DNA of 64,000 nt from Cloeon dipterum (taxonomy: Eukaryota; Arthropoda; Insecta; Ephemeroptera; Baetidae), in contig NC_088789.1 in the NCBI RefSeq assembly GCF_949628265.1, positions 16,980,886 through 17,044,885 on the forward strand, given 5' to 3'. Positions 13,873 to 27,078 of this stretch are shown one piece after another (the first letter of the stretch is position 1; each line of letters starts with the position of its first letter). The position numbers and the translations under genes are program-made. The notes under the pieces were generated by a model. It saw only the letters and a list, made by a program, of their open reading frames with translations. It made no database searches and had not been told where the DNA came from.

Positions 13873-16800
13873 CGATGGCTATTTTGGTTTTTGGCTGCGT
13901 CCTGTTTCATTGTCTGCACTAGAGTTTGTTCTTGGAAGCAATGCTTTCATTAACATACATCAATGAAGTACACGTGACAGGCATCAATCATTAAACAATA
14001 TATTTAGTGTATTAAGTCACAGAAGGATGCGCAATAATATTTTTTCAAGGATGTTCAGGAATGACGATTTTTTTTGATCAAACACGTCATATTTATAAGA
14101 AGCAGTAGAAAAGTAACAATTTTCAGGGAAATGTTTATTAATAAACTAGACAGTCATGATAGCCGAAAAATCAGGCCATGGAAATATCGATAAATTGTTT
14201 ATGTACTGTTAAATTTTATAAAAAAATTATTGATAAACACTCAAAATCACTTAGAAGGCTGCTGAATCATCTTGTTGTGTTAGTGGAGCTTGGCTATATT
14301 TAACAATAAAATCAGAAATAACTGCAGCGAAAAACTAAAATTTTCCATAATTTATTCATCCGTGTTGGCATTAATAATTCCTTTACCAACTTTTTTGCGT
14401 TACACGTTTTAATGAGATCGAAAGTCAGAGTTACTTTTCACATTTTAAATTTTAAACTTAAAACGTCACAGTAATTTTTTGCATTAATACTTCACTTCAT
14501 AATGAGGCACTAGTACTGGGCGCAGTAGCGCCTACTAAACAAATTTTTATTTTCCAAGAAAATTTCACATTTAAATTAGAAACATATATTATTTTGGAAA
14601 AATGACAGTTTTGAACATATATGAGCGTTTAAGTTAGTTCCAAAAGGAAAAAGAGAACTGCGAAATCCTAATTGAACAGAGAAACTAAAGAATTTAAAGT
14701 GGATTGGTTTATTGAGCAGTAAGAATTTTCCCCTTCACGGCGTAAAGGATATTTTTCCACCTTCATTGCTGTCAGCAATGTAGGTGACTATATACTATGG
14801 TTAAAAGCCTTGTCCTAAACTGTTTCTAGTAGCAGTAATATTTCCCACATAGCTTAAAGTAAATTTAAAAAATAAAAATACAATAAAAATGAATTACATT
14901 ATTCCTGCGCTAGATAGAAACATTAGAAACTGATATTTTGGAATAAATTTGTTGTATGAAAGTGGATTTTCTTTTTGAATTTCAAAACTCGAAAATACGA
15001 TTGTTTTTCACGTTAGCAAATATTGTCAAATCCAAATCTCTGGTTCATACCATCAGAATTGAAAAATTGCACACCGTTAGACTCATCTCGACCTATACCC
15101 TGGCCAGCTGAAGAGTTTAGGGAATGCTTGTCCCTATAGCCCTTCCAACCCCGCTGCTATAATTTTAATGAAAATATGCTCAATTTTCCATGCTTCCTCA
15201 GAGCTTCAAAAATATTTTGAAGTATCCAAAACTTTTTATACAAACAACCAGATGTGCGCGTCGTATTAGGTTCTTTGAAATGCATAGTTTCCTTGCTTCC
15301 ATGTTAACAATGAAAATGAGTAACGCCCCGCTGTCCTAAATATATTTGTTTGGATATGACAATGTATGGGGCAAAATAGCTCTGAAGAACCATATAATAA
15401 AGAAAACTTTGAAACTAAATATAATAGATCTTTCTTTAAGGGATGCTCCCTGAGAAACTGTCGTTTGACTTTTTCTCACGGTCTTTTGACATTTTCAAAA
15501 TAAATAATTTCCTTCTGGCCGACCAATTTGTGCTATTTTATTTATAAATCTGGTCGCCCCGGTTGTTCATTATTCACTGCACAAATTGAGTTTGGATTCT
15601 CCTCGTTGCCTTCTAATCAACTTAATTATAATTACCTATCCATTCCACTAGTAATTGCGAAAATTTATTTTATACTTATGCTAAAATAGCATAGGGATAT
15701 ATTACAAACCCCATATTCTGTATTTAAATATTAAAACAGTAAAATACTTAAGTTAAATGCAGCCTTATAAATTATTGTTTTACTTTTTTAAGGGGGTTGG
15801 TGATTGTGGAAAGCACCCTTAAAACCCTTCGGCTGGTCTTGGGAGGTCAAGACGAGTTCAACGGTGTTCAGTTTATTGCAATTCTGTTGGTTAGAAGGTG
15901 GTTGGAGTTGACATGATTTTTCCAAAACAGAAAAAAATCGAAAAAACTTTCTAATTTCCAAAATATCTATTTTAAACTCAAATTTAAAGTTTTTACCTTG
16001 ATCTAGGACTTTGAATTAGGTGATAGTTCCATCAGACTCGGCGAGAGGAATCCAAAATTTATATTTTTTTAAATTGGACCAGGGGAAGATAAAATACTGA
16101 GGTCTCAAAGTTTTCCAAAACTGCCCCGTAAAATCCGTAAAAATTAATATTTATGACGCATTCTGCAAGACTGATTTCTGCTATAAATTTCATGAGTTTG
16201 CTAGGCCTCATGAAAATTTAACACTCCAATCCGTCACATTTTATCTAAATATTCAAAATAGTTATTCATCGTTGGCGATTATTTAGAAAGCAAAAAAGAG
16301 CAAGTATTTTTATTATTTGCGTGGTAATCCGGTGCGGACAGCACGGCCGACCGTAAATTACAATTGGGCCGAAAATAATGCGATCGAGTAGGCGTCACTG
16401 GTCAAGGTGGACGCGCGCAGATTTTCTTTTCAGATGCTCCACTCGGCACTTTTAAATCTGGTCCATTTTCCTTATATATATATATCCGGAGCTGCGTTGG
16501 CAAATCTTGAAGGACCCGGTGCCATTTTTGTTTCCATTATTTATAAAGGACGTTGGAGACATAAACGTCGGCACGGGTAATGGCCCGGACCGCTAGACAT
16601 AAATTCTGATAATTGACAATCGAGTGCGCGCGTCTACATATTTGGAACGCGCGGAGAGAGTCAAGTGCGTTAAAAGTCGACTCATTTTCGTTGAATTGCA
16701 TAAGCAATCAGGAGGTGAAATTATTCCAGTTTGAGCGCCTTGCTTTTCTTAATTAGTGCCGCGCACGGATTAGCATGAAACGCGTGGTGCAGTTTGAAGG

Positions 16801-16980
16801 AAATTAATGAAGCCGATCATACCAAACGCACGCATTTTGACGCATACCAGCGGGGAGATTGTTTAGCCAAAGGGTTGTACAGTTCGTTGTCTCATCCGTC
16901 CACACCGAAGAAGCTTTATGAGAGGAATAGTGGGTCAGGAAAAGTGGGCTGGAAAGAGAGAGCCGGCACAGCTGAGATGC
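13873..16980. other. AT-rich intergenic stretch between EML and the first secreted-protein gene
   Basis: No convincing exon on either strand. It holds one member of repeat family 5 (15234), a short inverted repeat around 14760 (CATTGCTG/CAGCAATG), and a TATATATATA run near 16478 too far upstream to place as a TATA box. The last 100 bases before 17,069 contain stacked CAGT motifs (17008-17018) that could serve as the arthropod initiator for the next gene. Confidence 0.6.
15234..15348. repeat. Dispersed repeat family 5, copy A
   Basis: Blocks TATACAAACAACCAGATGTG, GTATTAGGTTCTTTGAAAT, TTCCATGTTAACAATG, AATGAGTAACGCCCCGCTGTC and CTAAATATA recur in the same order at 23131-23258. Lies in the intergenic stretch between EML and the first secreted-protein gene. 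Confidence 0.55.
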
Positions 16981-17068
16981 TCCTCCTTGCGCGAGTTTCG
17001 TTTAGACAGTCAGTCAGTCGGGTAAGCAGACGAAGTGAGGTTGTGCGAGCGCACTAAACTTGCCAAAC

Positions 17069-20000
17069 ATGACGGACCCTACGGATGTCAGGTGAGTTGC
17101 ACTTAATTACAGGATATTAGTCAGTTTTATCAAAAGAGAGTACCAAAAAATATGTGAGTTGCAGTTCGTGAGCAGTTTTTTAATTCAAATTTATTGGCTT
17201 GATAAACGGATATAAATTTGGGGCCTAATAATTAAGCTTTTTTATTCTTATGTTAAATATTGTGAAAAAGGGAAAAATCTGAATCGCTCAAGCCTGTTGA
17301 AATCGTTCACGCTATAGAGATGAGTGGTTTATGCCCTAGAGCAATCGTTCAGAAAGTCGGTGAACCCGAAGACCCCCAAGATTTCCAAATTTAAAATGTG
17401 TAATGATTTTCAGACCAGCCAGTAATTTCTGTGCGGCCTGGACGCACGTGCTCTTTCAGCTCGTTGTAGTGGAAAAGATAAACTTAGTTTGTCTATATGC
17501 ATTTGCAAATAATTTGCTAGAAAAGATCCTCCTCACTTAGCTTTAAGCGCGAACATTTGACACATTTTCGTTCACACGTTGATATGTTTATTTGGATAAT
17601 TTTTTAAAATTAAATAACGCTAAAATCCTATAGAAAAATTCATGGAATTCCTTTAAACCCTTTTCCAGGTAAAATTTGACAATCAGCTGCACATACCGTT
17701 ATGAAACTTTCCAAACCCTTTCTTGCACGTGAACAAAACGAAAATATTTAAAAGCCGGCAACAAAACGTTCTCAAACGGTAGTTTCGTGAAATTTATGAA
17801 TGAAAAGTGTTACAATTGTGACTGAAATTCGTGTCGGCGTGAGTTTGATGAGAAAGGGAAACAACGCACATAACAACGACGAGATCGAGTCGCACCTGGA
17901 AGAGCGTTCTTGCACATACGTTTTTTCACGGTGTCTCATCACCTTCTTTTCTGCCGACCCACTGTATATCGATAATGAGAGTATCCCTATAAAACTTTCT
18001 CTGGCCTTCAGCCAAACGCGCTGAGAGTTCCTCTACACACATGCTGCTCGCTCAGCAGCAGCTGCTATATGCTGGAAATCAAATTTTCTCTTCTCTTTTG
18101 TGGTATGAAAGCAGAGCATAGAGGAAATTAATAAAAAAAACTCATTTCTTTTAATGTGTGAGAATGTGCTGTTGCAAGAACATAATGTAATGTAATACAT
18201 TCCAAAATAGAACAATAATTATTATTATTTCCATTGTTCTGCGGCTGGCGGTTTGTTCCCCTCACAATCAATTCGTGAAATTGTATAGACTTCCATATCA
18301 GAAAAAATGGATTGCCGGAATTCATATTGCTCAATTTGCAAGGTTCAGACCGAAAACCGCCAAAGCAATGGTTTTTACATTGCACATCTTGTCGAATTCT
18401 CAATAGGGTTATCCGGCTGCTGAAACTAATTCAACCCCCAGGAATCGATTGGAACGGTCAAAAATTTAATCCCCGGGCTACTTTTAAGAGCGTTATTTAG
18501 CTGGTTAAAAGATAATTTACTTCATGGAAAAAAACGTGATTGGTTTATCATCCGTAAATATAGAATTTCCCAATTGGGTTAAAATCGGCAGAGCTAATGA
18601 GAGAGCAGAGGCGAACGAAAATCTGTGTCGCTTACGAATGTACACTTAACACGCGCGGCAGTCGCCTCTTCCTTTTCGGTCTAGAAATCGGAGAGGCAAA
18701 GCGAATAACGAATGGTTTCGCAGCACGCCTCGATTTTCCCTCTTGTTTTGTTTTCTTTACTCTCGGTTAATCCGATTCACCGAGCACCGCGGCGACGAAT
18801 TTGGATGGAAATCAGACTCACTCCAGTTTTACTTTCTTGTGCGCTTTCCGTGCAGCACTCTTGTCATCGCGGCCGGGCCATGGATGGATGACACGCACTA
18901 TTAATAGCGCCGCGTCAGGCGCGCAAATTATTTCTCTATGCCCTTGTTACCGCGAGTTCTGTGACCGCGTTAATTTTGAATATCACTCCCGCGAGTGAGG
19001 AAAAGGATTTGTTTACCTTTGCCACCGAAAGAGTAACTTTCTCGAACTCTGCAGCCGGCCGGCCGGTCGCGCGCTCATTAAAAAGGAATAAATGAAATCG
19101 ACGCCATGAGTGAGGAAGGTGTGGGCGCCCTTTGAACCTTTCATACATATCCGATTTACTTTCTCAGCGCTTTTGCATCGAACGAATTCTAATAGAGCTG
19201 CAACCGCATAGGTCAGATACTGCAGCGAGCAGAAAATGTGTGTTAGGAGGAAGTGGATGTATAGGCCAAAGCACGGATTATCAATTATCATCAGCAGCCG
19301 TGCCGCTCCAACAATATTTATTTCCTGCTCTTGCCCTTCAAAAGCAGAGCGTGATTATGGAAGTCAAACGATCATCTACGCATTTTCCGCTTCTCAATTA
19401 CTAAAAGGAGCATGAAAAGTGGTTTAGCTGGTGCGTTGAAAGTAAAACGTCTCGGAATTCCAATCTATGTGTTTATCATATTGGTCGTTAATTATGAAAG
19501 GAAAGTGGATGCACCTGCTATGTCTCGTTAGCGACGACTCATTGACGCATATTTTCTTCTCATTCACATTCTAGCTGTAAAAAAGTGCATCAAATTGAAA
19601 TACCCTATCTCGTTGGTTTCAGGTTTAAGAAAATAATAGGAGTGGTAATTGTGCTCTTTACGGTTGCTGCTGCGTCCAACACGGAACAGCCCAAAGAGGA
19701 TAAGGCCTTATCTGCGGCCGCACTGACCATCGCAAGGGCCCTGCAGCAGGAAGTTAAGGTCCCCAAACTTTTGACCAGTGAGTTCCTTTCGATTTAAGAA
19801 AAAAACCTTCAAAGTATAAATATTTCCCTCGTGGTTCAGTTTTGATTTGTTTATGAGGAGGGCGGCTTCTAGTACAGGTCAACCATTGCAGGGGTGACAA
19901 AAAATTAGCATGTTTTTGGCATATTTTAAAAACTAAAGTGTGAAAGGAGCCTAGATTTCTTGAATATAGACAGAGAGGGCTTTTTATTAATCTAATTTTT

Positions 20001-23000
20001 ATTGATTCTAATTAAAATAGAGTTATTACGAATTAATAATCAACTGCGTTTATTTTTTATGTGAAAATTACTAACTTAAATAAAAACAGTTGCTGAGAAC
20101 GGTGAGGAGACGGAGGAGTACAAACTGCATGGCGCCACCCTGGTGGTGAAGCGCTCGAGAGCGCCGGAATCGTTTAAAAAGGAGGCCGTGCCGAAACCGG
20201 TCCAAGTGACCTCGCGACTGCTCAATATCAAGGACGAGGCGAGCGCCGCCGCGAGCAGCCGGTCTGGCCGCCAGATGACCATCGACTCTGATGGCATCCC
20301 CGTGATCACGGGTGTGCGCGTGCCGGATGACGAGCATGACCGCACGCACACCTACCGCAACGCGCGCGTCATCAAGAACATGTTGGTGCCCTACGACGCC
20401 CCTCAGCAGCAACAGCAGCAGCAGCAGCGCCGTGCGCGCAAGACCAGCGACCTGGACGCCAACGCCATCAGGCCGACGGTGCTGGACCAGGGACCAACGG
20501 CCGTGAGAGCCCCCATCCTGCAGTACGCTCACCCAGAACTCGGCGCCCAGCAGGTTACGTTCATGGCCCGCGAAGCTGACGTCGCTAAACAGGTGGACCA
20601 GGCGCCTGTTTACTTCGCTAAGGATAATCCTCAGGTAAAATTAGAGCAAATTTCAAGCAGAAGAAGAGAGCAGAAAAACGAGATTAAATTTAGCATGAAG
20701 ATCAATATTATTTGTAAAAATGAACTCCAGATTTGAGTTCCTGGTGACTGAGAAAACTTCTGAATCAACCTCAAAAACGCCAAATTTTGTTTTAGTTTAA
20801 TTAGCTTAAAAGCTCACACTCGGGGCTTTTGAGGGGAAATGCAGATCTCCATCACCATTTACCACCTAGATTAAGCATAAAATAATTGCAATGAATCTAG
20901 CTGAGATAAAATTTGACTTAAAATTGGGGAAATTTACTCGAACCATCAACTTGCCTGGCAAAAATTTCACGTTTTTCCAACTTTGACCGCGATTATCTCA
21001 AGAAGGACGAAAAACATAGCACATTTTTCTATTTTAATATTAAAAGACGCAAATTTTTGATATCTCAAATTTAAAAATTTTTGTTCTCCGATATGAGGAA
21101 ATTTTTTAAAATATTAACTCGAAATGTTGTGAGCTTGAACCGTAGTAAAGTTGTTGGGCATAATCAGTTGGACATTTTGATCAAGAATATTTTAATCTCT
21201 ACAAAAACTTAAGTTTTCCATAAAGTTCCTTTCCAAAATATTGTTGTTTTACTCCTCACAGAATTTTTCACGATATTTTTAATTAATCTTTTCAACCCTT
21301 TATTTTAGGACATCCACAACGACCACAGCCCCTACTCGTACGAACCAGCCTACGAAGCCGCCAAGCCGTACGACCTGCCCAAATTCGCGGCCAACAAGGC
21401 TCCGAAGAAGACTCTGCCCTACCAGTTCAACGATGACGGCCTGGACGTGTACAAGTACCGCTACAAGAACAAGGGCTACAAGTACGTGCCAGAGCAGAGC
21501 AGCGGAAGCTACGCGACCTACTATTCTCCTGTGGACGACTCGCGACCTTTCTGGCTGCGCTTCGGCGACCTGATCCGCGACAACGTGCAGACCGGCTACA
21601 TAAGGATGACCGAGTTTGCGCGTCCAATGGTCGAGCCGATCATGTCCGCCACGCAGTCCATCGGTGCCAACCTCGGCTTCCCTGGCAAACGGGCCCAGGA
21701 GAAGGTTGGAGTCGCTGCACCCCTGCTCGCTGGACCCGTTGCGTTCGCCCCCGCCATCGGACTCGTGGCCGGCGGTGCCGCCCTTGGACTCGGAGCCGCT
21801 GCCATCTCTAGGATGCTCGAGACCACACAGGTCGATTATGGAAAAAGCAGGTCGAGGAGATCGCTCGTCACTGGAGGGTCGCCTCTCATCAACTTCCAGG
21901 TAATTTTATTTTCATGCATTCTTAAAAAGCAAATTTTTTTCGAAAAAAATAGGCAATTGCACATTATCTCTATCATAAAAGCCCTTTATTGAAAGATAGA
22001 GTTCATTTTTATCAATAAAAAAATGTTTAATAACAATTTAATCAATTTTTTACCATAAAATTGCGTCAACTGTTAAATTCAGGGGGCATTTAAAAGATTT
22101 TAAACATATCTTACATTTTTTTTATTTTTTTTCATTAAATGCAACCCACAGGGAAATTAATTTAAATGAAATGAATTTTATTGTATCTTCTATTAGGTTT
22201 TGTCGTTTAAAAACACGCGCATGTGTGACAAATTACGAATGATACCCAATTTTGGAAATTACAGAACCGTAACAGCAATGAAGAAGATGTCATGTTCTCC
22301 AACATGGTTAACGCCATGCAGGGACAGCAGCCGGACAGCTTCCTTGCTCAACTCTCAAAATACGGCCACAACAGCTGGAGCGAAGACACGCCGTGCGCCA
22401 AGCGCATTTTCTGCGATGTCATGACGCAACAGTCAGGCGACTCGATCATCCTCATGGAGAAGAAAATGGGCACATTCCTATCCTTGTGAGTTGAATACAT
22501 TAATACGACTTTTGATTTCATCTGAAGTATTCCATCCTTTTCTAAAATGTGCATGTGAGAAATGCGCGTGCTGGCTCTTCTCGCGAGCGAGAGGTGAAAG
22601 CCCTCTCTCAAAACAGGCTAATCCCGTCGCGCGCACTTTCACATTCATTGCCATTTATTTAGCCGGCAGATTCCTAAGCTGCGTGCGTGCAACCTGTTGA
22701 ATTTTTAGCAAAGTACTCACTCAACTCTCTATCGTAGAAACTTAAATATAAGAGGATTTTTGGAGGGGATCGATGGTTTAACTCTTCCCTTTTCTAATTA
22801 AATTAAACAGTGACTCATAGTTGCCTCCTCTAGCTTGGTAGCAAAATTAAATTCAAATTATGAAAATTAAATTAGCAAATCATTTATTTGAGTAATTTGC
22901 ATATATTTTTAATTACTCAAAAGGCATTGGCCAAATAAAATAGGAATTTAATTTTTTCAATGAAATTAATATCATGTGACACCATTTTTTTTACCAAAAC

Positions 23001-23742
23001 TAGAGAAATTCCTTTAGTAAATCACTTTTGCCATTCTGCTACCGATAAGTGGAAACCCGATTTTTTGGCGTCTACTTGTAGCTGAAGAGTTAGCTTATGG
23101 TCATAAATCTACATTGGGGTAATTGTTGTTTATACAAACAACCAAATATGCGCATCGGATTTGGTTCTTTTGAAATTTACAGCTGGAAGTTTTTGCATTT
23201 ATTTCCATGTTAACAATACACAATGAGTAAGAATCCCGCTGTCGTAAATATAATGTAGCTTTCTTATGGAGATGCGGGATATTACATACCACCCAAAATT
23301 ATAATAGGATTGAAAAACAATTTTTGGGAAAAATGTGTTTGGCAACTTTTTTAAGTCCTCTTGTCTCTCTTTAAGGTCATAAACGAAAACCAAGCCTTGC
23401 CGAAACGTGCATATGTTTTGCTGTGCCAAACTTTATTCTTCACATTATGTATATTTCTTAAACCTTTACTATAGCTAGAATTTAATAAACTCGTGATTTT
23501 TCCAGTTCCAGTTTCAAACATCCATTTCAAGTCTATGAGATCTAAAATACTGATATTGTTTCAGTGTCAACCCGAGCGTGGCGCGAATGCTTTCGAACCA
23601 CATGAACGACGTGATGGACGCCGTCCGGAGGCAGGACTGCTCTCAATTCACCTGCGAGGCTGAATCGAGAAGGCGACGTATGGGCGTCGGCGTGAGCGAG
23701 TTTGCCTTCCAGCCCAGGGCAGCGGTTGCAGGCCCCAGATAA
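17069..23742 (+). CDS. Secreted protein of unknown function with C-terminal cysteine module (paralog 1, 570 aa)
   Basis: Six exons, all GT-AG and in phase: 17069-17091, 19623-19777, 20090-20634, 21309-21899, 22265-22485 and 23565-23742. The start ATG sits in a 23-base first coding exon. A hydrophobic signal sequence (KKIIGVVIVLFTVAAAS) occupies about residues 10-26. Then come a basic/charged region with a Q8 run, a Tyr/Lys-rich segment, a Gly/Ala-rich hydrophobic stretch (AFAPAIGLVAGGAALGLGAAA), a dibasic site RSRR near residue 423, and a module CAKRIFC...CSQFTC followed by a second basic run RRRR. The last two exons match those of the gene at 26177 in cysteine spacing and intron phase. I do not recognise a named family. 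Secretion or membrane insertion followed by proprotein cleavage is inferred from sequence only. Confidence 0.85.
20404..20427 (+). repeat. CAG/CAA run coding for eight glutamines
   Basis: In-frame tract of CAG codons with one CAA inside the third coding exon of the 570-residue secreted protein. A likely length-variable site between individuals. Confidence 0.85.
20972..21035. repeat. Dispersed repeat family 4, copy B
   Basis: Counterpart of the 11161 copy, lying in the third intron of the 570-residue secreted-protein gene. Similarity is moderate and the ends are undefined. Confidence 0.35.
23131..23258. repeat. Dispersed repeat family 5, copy B
   Basis: Same ordered blocks as 15234-15348 (TATACAAACAACCAAATATG, GGATTTGGTTCTTTTGAAAT, TTCCATGTTAACAATA, AATGAGTAAGAATCCCGCTG). 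It lies in the last intron of the 570-residue secreted-protein gene. Confidence 0.55.
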
Positions 23743-24190
23743 AGAAAATATGTGTATCGAAAGAGTCAGTGCACGAGCGCATGAAACGCACCTTGCGAAG
23801 GATTGCGTTATGAATGTAAACCGCCGTCCCGTCGAGGGGAAAATTCGAAAAATTCCAGCTGCTGCACAACTACAATTATTATTGTTACTTAAAAATGTTT
23901 TGGAAAAACTATTCAAACCATCAGGTACACATCTACATGTGCATTTATAGAGGAAAGTTACAGATCACGATATTTATACTATGTAAACTATAATGAACCC
24001 AGAACAGTTTAAAATAAGCATTTTCTTGAGGTGCCAAGCGTTATGCTCATAAGCAAACAGGAACTGGAAAAGTGTGATTGAGTTTTACTATCACAAACGT
24101 GGGCTAATGTATTTGTATGAATCGAGTGAGTGTTTTTTATTGTTAAGTTTGTACATAATAGCTACCCAACATCTACTCTGAACAATTTTT

Positions 24191-24196
24191 AATAAA
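24191..24196 (+). terminator. Poly(A) signal candidate for the 570-aa secreted-protein gene
   Basis: AATAAA about 450 bases after the stop codon, followed by a T/G-containing stretch. Position is plausible; no transcript end was seen. Confidence 0.4.
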
Positions 24197-24199
24197 ATT

Positions 24200-25890
24200 T
24201 TATAAGATGTGGAGAGATCCGAGTGTTTTATTACAAAAAATTTAACCCCGTTCGCGGGATAAACTTGTCTACACACCATATTATATAAAATGATATTTCA
24301 GCTAAAAAATAATTTTTGCTGCATAGGGAACTGATTGTGAGAAAAAATTAATCAGTACTGAAAAATAATTTTTAATATTGGGGATATTGGAAAAATCTAC
24401 TAAAAATTTCCAGTTTTGAAGGTTCAATTTCTGAGAAAATCGGCTCCAAAGTTTTGATGCAAATCAAGCTACGAGCACTGCCTCCTTGTTGTAAAATTGT
24501 AAAATCACGATTTATTTTGCTAGGAGGGAAATTTAGCACGCATACTTTGCACATCTTTGGATAAATTGCGACAAGAGGAATCGAAATCAAGCAAAAATAT
24601 TAATGACAGTACTCTTTTTTTTAAAAAAAAAATCGGGTATTTCTGAAATTGAACTATTGTACTTGGTCCTGATTTATTTCACACTGTTAAGATTATTAAT
24701 TAATAAACTAATTGTTTTGCAAAACACAATTATTATTGTTATTTCCAATCCAAGACAAATTGTTAATATTTTTTTCCAATTTCAAAAGAAGAAGTTTGTG
24801 TTTTAACCAATTTCCAGGTGGTCAAAAGTTATGCACCGTCTACCATCACACCTTTTTATTACTCGGAGTCTTTTGAGCCAAGCGTTTTTTTGCTTGCTCA
24901 AAACAGAAGGTGAACCAAATAGGCATTTTTTGATATTTCACTGTCAGCCAGCCGCCACATTGCGCGCCGTGCCACAGGGAAATTTTTAGATCGCGTGGAT
25001 AGCCTCTCATCGCATGGAGATAATTAATTACTGCTGCGCCTGCCACGCCAGCTGCCGGTTAAAGAGTTAAAAAATTGCCAATCCTTTCCTAAAAATGAAA
25101 AATGGCACTGAAAAACTTCACTTAAAAATACTCGCAAATTATAGGTGCGCCGAGTGATTTGTAGCAAAAACGTTTGTGTTCTCTGGTTCGTGCCAATTTC
25201 AAATTATATTTTGGTGAGTGGTGTAGCTGTGAGGGATCATCCTCCTTTATCGGAAACTGCTTGGAGACGATTTTCTTGGAAATTTACATCAAAAATCCAA
25301 CAGTGTGCGAATTATGGGGTAGATTTCACTTTAGGCAAAATAAATCGTGATTACTAATGCATGCACACTTTAGAGCCGATTTTCTCAGAAATTTAATCGG
25401 CATCCTGGGGAAATTTTAGCTATTTCCCAATTTTCACAGAATATTTAGGATAAAAATTTTCTTTCAGAGTTTTTCACTACTAATATCCACATTAATAAAA
25501 TAATTTCCCCTCATGCAGTAATGTGAGTGTGAGACGTACGCCTGCTTGAGCAAATTTTTGCATAATCCCAATTCACATTATGCACGTGTTAAGAAATGAA
25601 AGTGTTCATGACGCGAAAAGGAAGTTTGAAGATGCTCTCGCACAATGCATTCAGCAAAAATTGGACATTGTGACATGCGGCAGATAAAACAATAGCTCGA
25701 ATGCGACATTATTTGCGCACGCAAAACCGTTCCGTGAGTGCATGCGTTGCTCCAAAGAGTGCCGGAGACAAGTCTAAAACTTTTGCTTTTTTGCGTGTCC
25801 TCACAATGGACGCATTGTTGCAAGGACGTGAGGCGCGACCGGCTGAGTCTTTAAAGTGACTCGCGCCCTCCTCAACGTCTACAGTGCTGT
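24200..25890. other. Intergenic stretch between the two paralogous secreted-protein genes
   Basis: AT-rich with no convincing exon. It carries repeat family 3 copy B (25305-25400). The final 40 bases hold TTAAAG at 25851 and a TCAGAC initiator-like site near 25892 that may start the next gene. Confidence 0.5.
25305..25400. repeat. Dispersed repeat family 3, copy B
   Basis: Shares GTGTGCGAATTATG, AAATAAATCGTGATTA, CATGCACACTTT and GCCGATTTTCTCAGAAATTTAA in the same order with copy A at 6255. It lies between the two paralogous secreted-protein genes. Confidence 0.45.
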
Positions 25891-25891
25891 C

Positions 25892-25934
25892 TCAGACTCC
25901 GTTCGCGACTGTCGCGGCTGCCATACACCAAAAG
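25892..25934 (+). other. Probable 5' leader exon of paralog 2
   Basis: A TCAGAC initiator-like start about 40 bases after TTAAAG, ending at a strong donor (CAAAAG then GTGAGT). The next exon begins at 26175, two bases before the ATG. The 5' limit is an estimate. Confidence 0.45.
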
Positions 25935-26176
25935 GTGAGTTTTTTTTAATATCTTGATGAATGTGAAAATTCCTGGAAGATTATTTTAAACACGTATGGA
26001 AGTGACAGGAGTAAAGTGGATCTCCATTAATAGCTATTTTTAACCAACATTTTTTATGAATAAAATTAATTACCGTAGAGCTCTTGAAATAAGTTTTATT
26101 TAACTTGGTTTATACTTATTCTAAGCAGACTCTATTAATTTAAAAAAAAATAACAAAAATTTTACTCACAATAGTG

Positions 26177-27004
26177 ATGGCGCGGGCTCTTGGACAGAGC
26201 GTGTTGGCGGTGGTGCTCGGCTATTTGGTGGTTGTTGGCGCTACTCATCAAAATGACGTGGAGCCGGCACGAGATGGGAAGCAGATTGACCTGCATGGGT
26301 CTCCCACAACAATGATCGCCAATATGGCCAGGGAACTGATCACCAAGTCGTACTCTAACAGCCAGGTGATAACACTGCAGATTTAAATTTTGCTTCAAAC
26401 TTAATTTATGCAAGGTTTCCTTGTTAATTTAAGAATTCAGTTCCCTTCACATTTAACAGGAAAATAAATTTGGAACAATCGAAATTTCAGGTGCTGAGCT
26501 TGAACCTGAGCAATGTGCTCATCTTGTTGCTGATCAAGGCAGTGCTTTTCGCAATCAGCCAGTATAGTACGGGTGGGCGGCCGTTCGGAGGCCTGCTGGG
26601 CCGCTCGGGCCCCTACATGCCGCCCATCGACTCGCAGCCGCGCACCCTCGACCGGTCCGACGCGTACGGCGCCGAGCGCGAAACCCTGCTGGTGCTCAGC
26701 TACCTGCGAGGGGAGGCCTTCGGCAACTACGAGTGCCTCAACATGGTGGCCTGCGAGGACCCTGACGGCAAGGCGCCCAGGTACCTCGAGGCTGCGCGCA
26801 TGCTGCTCAAGGGGGCAAGGGTTATAAGCCCGTAAGTCCCAATTTTTTATTCTTAAAGTTTTTTTTAATTTAATTGTGATTTTCTGCAGAATTATGCCGG
26901 TGAGTCCACGTTACGAAGGCATTGTCGAGGGTTTGGAGAAGGCGGTAAAACACGGAGCTGCAGGTGGCAACTGCAACCATTACAAATGCGACTTGCAGAA
27001 TTAA
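26177..27004 (+). CDS. Small secreted/membrane protein of unknown function, paralog 2 (214 aa)
   Basis: Three coding exons: 26177-26365, 26491-26831 and 26890-27004, phases 0 and 2, all GT-AG. Residues 1-25 form a signal peptide (MARALGQSVLAVVLGYLVVVG, then ATHQ). A second hydrophobic stretch (LSNVLILLLIKAVLFAISQY) lies at about residues 68-88. It is followed by a Gly/Pro/Arg-rich link, the motif ETLLVLSYLRGEAFGNYEC and the module CLNMVAC...CNHYKC ending at the C-terminus. Cysteine spacing (C-x5-C and C-x4-C), distances to the intron, and the phase-0/phase-2 intron pair are the same as in the last exons of the gene at 17069. Function is unknown. The second hydrophobic stretch could anchor it in a membrane. 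Confidence 0.88.
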
Positions 27005-27072
27005 ACGCGCGCATCAAAATATTTAATTTATTTTATATAAATGTATGAGCGTTTTTTGTATTGACCTTGTAC

Positions 27073-27078
27073 AATAAA
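27073..27078 (+). terminator. Poly(A) signal candidate of paralog 2
   Basis: AATAAA (overlapping AATAAATAAA) 70 bases after the stop codon at 27004. Confidence 0.6.

Noticed and set aside
20071-20532. Long minus-strand open frame
   Set aside because: It lies antisense to a well-supported plus-strand exon (20090-20634) and is a mirror of its codon bias.
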